From positions 682,001 to 746,000 of the forward strand of contig NZ_CP121634.1 of the NCBI RefSeq assembly GCF_029714945.1: a stretch of DNA of 64,000 nucleotides. The letters are read 5' to 3'. A program made the position numbers and the translations under genes. Source of the DNA: Bradyrhizobium sp. CIAT3101. Its GTDB lineage: Bacteria; Pseudomonadota; Alphaproteobacteria; Rhizobiales; Xanthobacteraceae. The notes beneath the pieces were generated by a model, which was not told the DNA's origin, did not search any database, and saw nothing but the letters and a program-made list of their open reading frames with translations. Below, piece after piece: positions 58,159 through 64,000 of the stretch. Numbering within the stretch: the stretch's first letter is position 1; every line of letters starts with the position of its first letter.

Positions 58159-58893
58159 ATGCCGCTCCTTGAAGCCTCGGGCATCTCGAAGATCTTCGGC
58201 AAGCTCACCGCGCTCGATGGCGCAGCGCTCACCGTCGGCGAGAACGAGTTTCACGGCCTGATCGGCCCCAATGGGTCCGGCAAGAGCACGCTGATGAAGT
58301 GCATTGCGGGTGCCGAAGTGCCGACGCAAGGCAAGGTGAGCTTCACCAATACCGACATCACCGCCTTCACGCCGACCGAGCGGGCGCGGGCGGGCATGAG
58401 TCTGAAGTTCCAGATCACCAGCGTGCTGCCGTCGCTGACGCTGTACGACAACATCCTGCTCGCGCTGCAGGCGCAGTCCTCGTTGCTGGACCTCGTCTTC
58501 TCGCGCACGCGCGTCGCGCTGCACGATCAGGTCATGACCATGCTGACACAGTTCCGTCTCGCGAACCGCGCTTTCGATGCGGCAGCAGCGCTGTCGCACG
58601 GCCAGCAGCAATGGCTGGAGATCGCGATGGCGCTCGCCGGCAAACCCAAACTCCTTCTGCTCGACGAGCCGACCGGCGGCATGAGCCTGGAGGAGCGCCG
58701 CGTCACCGGCGAACTGCTGCAGCCGATCAAGCAGCATTGCTCGCTCGTCATCGTCGAGCACGACCTCGATTTCATCCGCGACATCTGCGATCGCCTCACC
58801 GTGCTCGACCAGGGCAAGGTGCTGGCATCGGGCACCGTGTCCGAGATCCAGGCCAACAAATCCGTCCAGGAGATTTATCTGCGCCGTGCCTGA
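58159..58893 (+). CDS. LivG-type ATP-binding protein of the amide cluster
   Basis: 244 residues. Walker A GPNGSGKSTLMKC, signature LSHGQQQWLEIAMALAG, Walker B LLLLDEPTGGMSLEE. One base after the LivM stop and overlapping the next gene by eight bases, so coupled translation. Confidence 0.93.
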   Translation: MPLLEASGISKIFGKLTALDGAALTVGENEFHGLIGPNGSGKSTLMKCIAGAEVPTQGKVSFTNTDITAFTPTERARAGMSLKFQITSVLPSLTLYDNILLALQAQSSLLDLVFSRTRVALHDQVMTMLTQFRLANRAFDAAAALSHGQQQWLEIAMALAGKPKLLLLDEPTGGMSLEERRVTGELLQPIKQHCSLVIVEHDLDFIRDICDRLTVLDQGKVLASGTVSEIQANKSVQEIYLRRA

Positions 58894-59581
58894 ATTTTTG
58901 GACATCAAACATCTCGACGCCGGCTATGGCCGCAGCCAGGTCCTGTTCGACGTCAATCTCGGGATCCCCTGGCGCGGCGGCGTCGCGGTGCTCGGGCGCA
59001 ATGGCGCCGGCAAGACCACGCTGATGAAGACCATCGTCGGCGAGCTGCCAGCATGGAAGGGCGAGGTCGGCTTCGACGGCCGCGACATCAGCCGCCGCCG
59101 GCCCGAGGAGCGCGTCCGCGCCGGCATCGGCTATGTGCCGCAGGAGCATTCGGTGTTTGCGCGCCTGTCCGTGCGCGACAATCTCGCGGTCGGTTCGCTC
59201 TTCAACAAGGATGCCACCGCGGTCGACCGCGTGCTGGCCATCTTCCCGAAACTCGGCCAGCGCCTCGATCAACCCGCCGGCACGCTCTCCGGCGGCGAGC
59301 GCAAGATGCTCGCAATCGGCCGCGCCATGCTCGGCGATCCGAAATTGCTGCTGCTGGACGAGCCGACCGAAGGCGTCTGGATCGGCGTGATCGAGGAAAT
59401 CACCGAGCGCCTGATCGAGCTCGCCAAGCAAATCGCCGTCATCATCGTCGAGCAGCACCTCGATTTGGCGCTGCGTGTCGCGGACTATGCGTATGTGCTC
59501 GACCGTGGCCGCGTCGCGCTGCAAGGCGAGGCAGGCGAGGTGAGGGGCAATCCGGAGCTGCTGCGGTATCTGGCGCCGTAG
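58886..59581 (+). CDS. LivF-type ATP-binding protein of the amide cluster
   Basis: 231 residues from GTG 58886. Walker A GRNGAGKTTLMKT, signature LSGGERKMLAIGRAML, Walker B LLLLDEPTEGVWIGV, H-switch IVEQHLDLALRVADY. UrtE-like EGVWIGVIEEI sequence suggests a urea/amide-type transporter. Last gene of the cluster, followed by a dispersed repeat. Confidence 0.92.
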   Translation: MPEFLDIKHLDAGYGRSQVLFDVNLGIPWRGGVAVLGRNGAGKTTLMKTIVGELPAWKGEVGFDGRDISRRRPEERVRAGIGYVPQEHSVFARLSVRDNLAVGSLFNKDATAVDRVLAIFPKLGQRLDQPAGTLSGGERKMLAIGRAMLGDPKLLLLDEPTEGVWIGVIEEITERLIELAKQIAVIIVEQHLDLALRVADYAYVLDRGRVALQGEAGEVRGNPELLRYLAP

Positions 59582-59633
59582 ATCTATCAGCAAGTTCGGC
59601 GGCTATCTCCTTACTGCGAGCCCCTGCCAATCC

Positions 59634-59764
59634 CGTCATCCTGAGGCGCGAGTGGCGCGATGCCAGGCATCGCGCCGGGAGCCTCGAAGGATGCCCGGCC
59701 GAGCTGGCAGCCGGGCCGTCGCCCTTCGAGGGCCGCCGAAGAGGCGGCCACCTCAGGGTGACGG
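59634..59764. repeat. Dispersed palindromic repeat, CATCCT/GGATGAGG family, copy 2
   Basis: GTCATCCTGAGG at the left, CCTCAGGGTGAC at the right, with GCCTCGAAGGATG and GCCCTTCGAGG and several GC hairpins inside. Same family as 44643-44750. Separates the amide cluster end from the convergent L,D-transpeptidase gene. Confidence 0.75.
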
Positions 59765-59814
59765 TGAGAGATTGTCGATTGGGTGAGGCCGGAACGAGAC
59801 CGTCCAAAGCCCGC

Positions 59815-61341
59815 TTACTTCACCGCGCCGAACCGGCTGTCGAACGAGTTCGACGACACCACCGGCGCTGCGCCCGCCATCTGCGCGCCGTCACCCGTGC
59901 TGCCGTTCACCGACGGTTTTTGCGCCGGCCGCGTTGCGGCGACGACTTTTGTCTCGGCGGGCTTCGCGGGCTCGGCAGGCTTCGCGGCAACAGCCGGTGC
60001 GTCCTTCGACTTGTCGTGACCGGGCACGAACCTCGTCACGGCGGCCTTCAGCTTGGACGCCGTGCTCGTCGCTGCGGGCGCCGGGGCCACCGATGCGGTT
60101 GCTTGCGGCGCGGATGCGGTCGCCGTCGTGTCGGCGGCGCCGAGGCCCATCTTGCGGCCGAGATTGGAGAAGAAGCCGCCGGATTTCTCGGCCGAGGCGA
60201 CGCGGGTGTTGGTCGCGGGTGCGCTGACGGCGACGACCGGCTCTTCCTGCGGCGCGGCTGCGGCCGGCTCGAGATTCGGCTTCGGCGGGTTGACGGTGCC
60301 GGGGATCGTGCCCGGCGCCTTCGACATCGCCAGCATCTGCAGCGTATTGCCTTCGGCGCCTTCCGACAGGCCGGTCGAGCCTTCCGGAATCTTCGCGGCA
60401 AAGACCTTGTTCATGCCGCCGTCGATGCCGGTGTTCATGCGCGCCACCGGCGTGCCCTTGGCGACGAGCTTGTTGTACTCGGCCTCGTCGCGCTGCTCCT
60501 TCTCGCGCACGGCGCCGGCGATGTCCTCGGGGACGATATAGGCCGGGCACTTGGCGGAGGCGTCGAACACGGGATCGCGCTTGGCGTCGGGTGCGCGTGC
60601 CGCGTCGAACACGTACTTCTTCTCGCAGAAGTCGACCCTCGGCTCCTGCCGCGTCACCTCGAAATGATCATAGCCTTCCTTGATCATCTTCCAGAAGGCC
60701 ATGTTCGGATTGTTGCGGTGCTTGGCCATGTTCACCGGCGTCATCCGGAACGGATACGCCTGGAACTGGAACGCCTTCTGGCCGCCGAAGAAGGACTCAC
60801 GGCCGAGCGAATAGATCTCCGCGATCTGCTCGTCCGTCATTGCGTAGCAGCCGCGCGACGAGCAATCGCCGTGCACCATCAGCTGCGAGCCGGTGCGGCC
60901 GAGCGCCTTGTCGAACGCGTTGGGGAAGCCGGTGTTGAACGAGAGATAATAGGCCGATTGCGGATTCATCTGGCTCGGGTTGATCGAGTAGAATCCTTCC
61001 GGCGCCTGGCGATCGCCTTCGCGCACCTTCGGTCCGAGATCGCCGGACCAGCGGCAGATCGGATAGGTCTTGAGCAGCGCGAACTGGCCGGAGCGGGTCT
61101 GCTTCCAGATCTCGAGTTCGGCCTCCGACTTGAACAGGCGGATCAGGATCGGCGATTGCAGATCCATGTCCTTTTCGCCCATCGCGGCGACGAGCTTTGG
61201 CGAGACCGGCTGGTTGGCCTTGGCGTTGGTCGCGAGCGAGACCTGGTCGGTGTCGCAGCCGGCCAGCACAATGCTGGCGGCAAGCGCGACCGAAGCCAAA
61301 AGCGCACGAGCAAGCGAACGAGAATTCAAGATGGACCCCAC
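59815..61341 (-). CDS. L,D-transpeptidase (YkuD) lipoprotein
   Basis: 508 residues. Lipoprotein signal with lipobox LAGC (C29). YkuD catalytic motif VHGDCSSRGCYAMTD with H157 and nucleophile C165 (residues ~60-200), closest to YafK-type enzymes. A conserved FEVTRQEPRVDFCEKKYVFD region follows, then a long low-complexity Ala/Pro/Thr/Lys-rich C-terminal tail from about 350 ending in SFDSRFGAVK. Predicted to act on peptidoglycan in the periplasm; the tail function is unknown. Confidence 0.9.
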   Translation of the reverse strand: MGSILNSRSLARALLASVALAASIVLAGCDTDQVSLATNAKANQPVSPKLVAAMGEKDMDLQSPILIRLFKSEAELEIWKQTRSGQFALLKTYPICRWSGDLGPKVREGDRQAPEGFYSINPSQMNPQSAYYLSFNTGFPNAFDKALGRTGSQLMVHGDCSSRGCYAMTDEQIAEIYSLGRESFFGGQKAFQFQAYPFRMTPVNMAKHRNNPNMAFWKMIKEGYDHFEVTRQEPRVDFCEKKYVFDAARAPDAKRDPVFDASAKCPAYIVPEDIAGAVREKEQRDEAEYNKLVAKGTPVARMNTGIDGGMNKVFAAKIPEGSTGLSEGAEGNTLQMLAMSKAPGTIPGTVNPPKPNLEPAAAAPQEEPVVAVSAPATNTRVASAEKSGGFFSNLGRKMGLGAADTTATASAPQATASVAPAPAATSTASKLKAAVTRFVPGHDKSKDAPAVAAKPAEPAKPAETKVVAATRPAQKPSVNGSTGDGAQMAGAAPVVSSNSFDSRFGAVK

Positions 61342-61660
61342 AACGTGCCGGGCAAGCAGCGCGAACCCCGATTTTGGAGCATGGCCTGACCGGATGTCCG
61401 GACTTTGTTCAGACCAAGCCCCAGCGCTTATGCCCTGAAGCCATTGATTAAAATTCTAACCTCCGCACCTCAGGGTCGCAACCCGACCGGGGATCACGAG
61501 CCCGTTGGCGAGGCGGTATGGTCAACAGAGACTTAAACTGGGCCGTAACTTGGGACTCAATTGGGCTTGGCAGCCAAGCTGCCACAGAGATCGCCGATTT
61601 GGGCAAAAAAAGGGTTAATACCGGGTTACCGGGGCCCTACGGCACCGGAATCCGTCCGAA
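61342..61660. other. Intergenic region between L,D-transpeptidase gene and accA
   Basis: 319 bases. Shows hairpin GGCAGC (61569-61574) / GCTGCC (61578-61583) and, near 61612-61640, a T-rich tract on the minus strand beyond CCGG-rich DNA, a possible weak accA terminator. Promoter of the lipoprotein gene must lie at its left part. No gene seen. Confidence 0.45.
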
Positions 61661-62623
61661 TCAGCCCAATTTCCGGCCGATATCGAGGAATTTCTGCCGG
61701 CGCTGCTTGCGAATGGCGTCGCCGTCCAGGCCGCGCATCTCGTCAAAAGCCTTGGCGATGGCATCGCCGGTGGTGGCGATCATGGCGGCGGGGTCGCGAT
61801 GGGCGCCGCCGACCGGCTCCTTCAAAATGCTATCGATCACCCCGAAGCGCAGCATGTCCTGGGCGGTGATCTTCATGTTGTTGGCGGCTTCCTGCGCCTT
61901 GCTGCCGTCGCGCCAGAGGATGGAGGAGGCGGCTTCCGGCGAGATCACGCTGTAGATCGCGTGCTCCAGCATCAGCACCTTGTTGGCGGTGGTGATGGCG
62001 ATAGCGCCACCCGACATGCCCTCGCCGGTGATGATGGCGACGTTCGGCACGGTCAGCGCCATGCAGGCATCGGTCGAGCGCGCGATCGCCTCGGCCTGGC
62101 CGCGCTCCTCGGCGCCGATGCCGGGATAGGCGCCGGCGGAATCGGCGAGCGACAGCACCGGCAGGCCGAACCGCTCGGCCATCTCCATGAGCCGCACGCA
62201 TTTGCGGTAACCTTCGGGGCGCGCCATGCCAAAGTTGTGCTTGATGCGGCTCTCGGTGGAATCGCCCTTTTCCTGGCCCATCACGCAGATGGCTTCGCCG
62301 CGGAAACGGCCGAAGCCCGCCACCAGCGCCTCGTCCTCGCCGAACTTGCGGTCGCCGGCGAGCGGGGTGAATTCGGTGATCAGGCCCTTGATGAAGTCGT
62401 TGAAATGCGGCCGCTGCGGATGCCGCGCCACCAGCGTCTTCTGCCACGGCGTCAGGTTCTGATAGAGGTCGGCCAGCGCCTGCGCCGCCTTGTCCTCGAT
62501 CCGGCCGATTTCCTCGGCGATGTCGGTGCCGGAGGCAGCCAACGTCCTGAGCTCATCGACCTTGGAGTCGAGCTCGGCAACGGGCTTTTCGAAGTCGAGA
62601 TAGCTGCGCATCTGGTCTGGCAT
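61661..62623 (-). CDS. accA: Acetyl-CoA carboxylase carboxyltransferase subunit alpha
   Basis: 320 residues from ATG 62623 (MPDQMRSYLDFEKPVAELDS). AccA crotonase-like carboxyltransferase: FNDFIKGLITEFTPLAGDR, GRFRGEAICVMGQEKG, GMARPEGYRKCVRLMEMAER, GEGMSGGAIAITTANKV, and ISPEAASSILWRDGSKAQEA. Transfers carboxyl from biotin to acetyl-CoA with AccD. Confidence 0.97.
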   Translation of the reverse strand: MPDQMRSYLDFEKPVAELDSKVDELRTLAASGTDIAEEIGRIEDKAAQALADLYQNLTPWQKTLVARHPQRPHFNDFIKGLITEFTPLAGDRKFGEDEALVAGFGRFRGEAICVMGQEKGDSTESRIKHNFGMARPEGYRKCVRLMEMAERFGLPVLSLADSAGAYPGIGAEERGQAEAIARSTDACMALTVPNVAIITGEGMSGGAIAITTANKVLMLEHAIYSVISPEAASSILWRDGSKAQEAANNMKITAQDMLRFGVIDSILKEPVGGAHRDPAAMIATTGDAIAKAFDEMRGLDGDAIRKQRRQKFLDIGRKLG

Positions 62624-62812
62624 CAACTCAATATAGGAGGACGGGGCGAAGAGGCGAAGCGAGGTTGGCTTCTCGTAAAGAAGTGTAGCTTCTTCAAAGG
62701 CTTGACCTGTGCACTCCCGGGAGCGCTCCAAATCACGAACAAGGCCACGGCTCTTTCTGCGGAGATGTGGCCGAAGTCAAGGCGGTTTCGGCTACCGCCG
62801 CACGGTGGGCCT

Positions 62813-63790
62813 CTACTTCTCCGCCAGCGGGTGCAGGTCGCGCACGAGGCTCTTCAGCCGCTCCTCGACCACATGGGTATAGATCTGGGTGGTCGAGATG
62901 TCGGTGTGGCCGAGCAGGGTTTGCACGATCCGCAGGTCGGCGCCGTTGTGCAGAAGGTGGCTGGCGAACGCATGGCGCAGCACGTGCGGGGAGACCAGCC
63001 GGGCCTGCAGCCCCGAGGCCACCGCGAGCTCCTTGAGGTCGCGGGCAAAATGCTGCCGCGTCAGATGTCCGCTCTCGCCGAAGGAGGGAAACAGCCATTT
63101 CGCGGTGACGACGCTGCCCTTCTCGCCCTTTTTGTTTTCCTTGGCAGCTTCCGTTGCCGACAGATAATCCGCCATCGCCTGCCGTGAGGCTTCGTTGAGC
63201 GGTACCAGCCGTTCCTTGTCGCCCTTGCCGCGTACCACGATCATGCGGGCGTCGCGCTTGGCGGCCGTGCGCGGCAGCGACACCAGCTCGGAGACGCGCA
63301 GGCCCGTGGCGTAGAGCACCTCGAGCAGGCAGTAGAGCCGCAATGCGCGCAGCCGCTGCAACGGCGAGGCGTCCGCCGCCTCGCTCATCTCCTTGGCGCG
63401 GCGGAGCATGCGGTCGACATCTGATATCGACAGCACCTTTGGCAGGCCGCGGCCGCGCTTGGGCCCGGACAGGATCGCCGCGGGATCCTCGGTTCGGATG
63501 CGCTCGTTGAGGAGAAACCGATAGAGATGCCGCATCGCCGACAGCCGTCGCGCGACGCTGGAGGATTTGAAGCCGCGCGCATCGAGATCGCCAAGATAAT
63601 CGCGCAGGACCTGCGTCTGTGCGTCCACGAAGCCGTGGCCGGTGCGGCCGAGGAATTCGGAGAAATCGGTGAGGTCGCGGCGATAGGCATCGAGCGTATT
63701 GGGGCCGGCGCCCTGTTCCGCCGCGAGCATGTCGAGGAACAGGCCGGTGAGCTTGGCGTCGGAGGGCTTGCTGGCGGAGGATTTGCGCAT
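62813..63790 (-). CDS. xerD: Tyrosine recombinase XerD
   Basis: 325 residues. N-terminal SAM-like DNA-binding domain (LFLDMLAAEQGAGPNTLDAY) and catalytic domain with R (TGLRVSELVSL), K (RGKGDKERLVPL), HxxR (VSPHVLRHAFASHLL), H (LGHTDISTTQIYTHV) and the tyrosine in the same segment. Resolves chromosome dimers at dif with XerC. Gene position between accA and a small membrane-protein gene. Confidence 0.93.
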   Translation of the reverse strand: MRKSSASKPSDAKLTGLFLDMLAAEQGAGPNTLDAYRRDLTDFSEFLGRTGHGFVDAQTQVLRDYLGDLDARGFKSSSVARRLSAMRHLYRFLLNERIRTEDPAAILSGPKRGRGLPKVLSISDVDRMLRRAKEMSEAADASPLQRLRALRLYCLLEVLYATGLRVSELVSLPRTAAKRDARMIVVRGKGDKERLVPLNEASRQAMADYLSATEAAKENKKGEKGSVVTAKWLFPSFGESGHLTRQHFARDLKELAVASGLQARLVSPHVLRHAFASHLLHNGADLRIVQTLLGHTDISTTQIYTHVVEERLKSLVRDLHPLAEK

Positions 63791-63807
63791 GCCCCTGAGG
63801 CTAGCTG

Positions 63808-63954
63808 CTATTTCTTGAGAAATTTATCCGGCGGGATCGTCACCGTCATTTCCCGCGACTTCGGATTGACGAAGTTGGCCAGCGTGAACACCACGCCATA
63901 GACGATGCCGGCGATCACGGCGACGACCGTCAGGAAGCGGAACAGGCTGGGCAT
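63808..63954 (-). CDS. 48-residue single-pass membrane protein upstream of xerD
   Basis: ATG at 63954, stop TAG at 63808-63810. The peptide is MPSLFRFLTVVAVIAGIVYG followed by VVFTLANFVNPKSREMTVTI and a short basic end (DKFLKK). One membrane helix near the N terminus with a ~25-residue cytosolic or periplasmic tail. Small proteins of this type next to xerD are common in Bradyrhizobium annotation. It ends 17 bases before the xerD start and is likely cotranscribed. Confidence 0.7.
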   Translation of the reverse strand: MPSLFRFLTVVAVIAGIVYGVVFTLANFVNPKSREMTVTIPPDKFLKK

Positions 63955-64000
63955 CGGAAAAGGTCTCGACGAGGTCTCAGGTTTGCAAATTAACCAATGA

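Noticed and set aside
59053..61389. 778-codon plus-strand frame across livF, the repeat and the L,D-transpeptidase gene
   Set aside because: Runs out of frame through livF and antisense to the lipoprotein gene; composition is Arg/Ala/Gly-rich shadow sequence.

Overview
The window looks like chromosomal DNA of a Bradyrhizobium-type alphaproteobacterium (Rhizobiales). Basis: uniformly high GC, a phaR/phaA/phaB polyhydroxybutyrate cluster, an acdS/acdR ACC-deaminase pair, the gene neighbourhoods ptsP-prfA, lysC-ubiG and argJ-PPIase-secA, and several families of palindromic intergenic repeats of the kind common in Bradyrhizobium. Identification is from recognised protein families and gene order, not from a database search. 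I saw no tRNA, rRNA or CRISPR array.

Layout. 0-7 kb: the 5' end of a TadE/TadG-like pilus gene, a GST-fold protein, a metY-metA methionine pair behind a structured leader, a polysaccharide deacetylase and recQ. 7.0-8.3 kb: a complete IS110-family element inserted in a palindromic repeat; its left non-coding end has the layout of a bridge RNA with four guide segments matching target and donor. 8.3-18 kb: acdS/acdR, a cysteine-synthase-fold enzyme, a PilZ-PAS-PAS-GGDEF cyclase, an esterase, a branched-chain aminotransferase and small enzymes. 17.7-20.7 kb: PHB genes. 20.8-26.8 kb: exporter, flavin reductase, cupin, gloB, methyltransferase, DUF4167 protein, a gene-poor gap, prmC. 26.9-33.6 kb: HIT protein, a branched-chain-type ABC transporter (with a LivM-LivG fusion), an orphan protein with an RNA-polymerase alpha-CTD-like domain and a MarR regulator; this block separates prmC from prfA. 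33.6-51.3 kb: housekeeping genes (prfA, ptsP, lysC, ubiG, nit/grx/comF, mutT, argJ, PPIase, secA). 51.5-59.6 kb: an amide catabolism and uptake cluster. 59.8-64 kb: L,D-transpeptidase lipoprotein, accA, xerD and a 48-residue membrane protein.

How the genes work together. metY and metA form a direct-sulfhydrylation route to homocysteine. acdS with divergent acdR is an ACC-degrading module. phaA-phaB make 3-hydroxybutyryl-CoA under the PhaR repressor. In the amidase cluster a MarR regulator and a cytosolic AmiC-like binding protein flank palindromic AT-rich DNA, followed by an amidase with the K96/S171/S195 triad and a complete five-gene ABC importer, suggesting import and hydrolysis of an amide. 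The most notable observation is the IS110 bridge-RNA candidate at 7.16-7.31 kb, whose guides explain the insertion point base by base and predict further target sites at about 51.3-51.4 kb.
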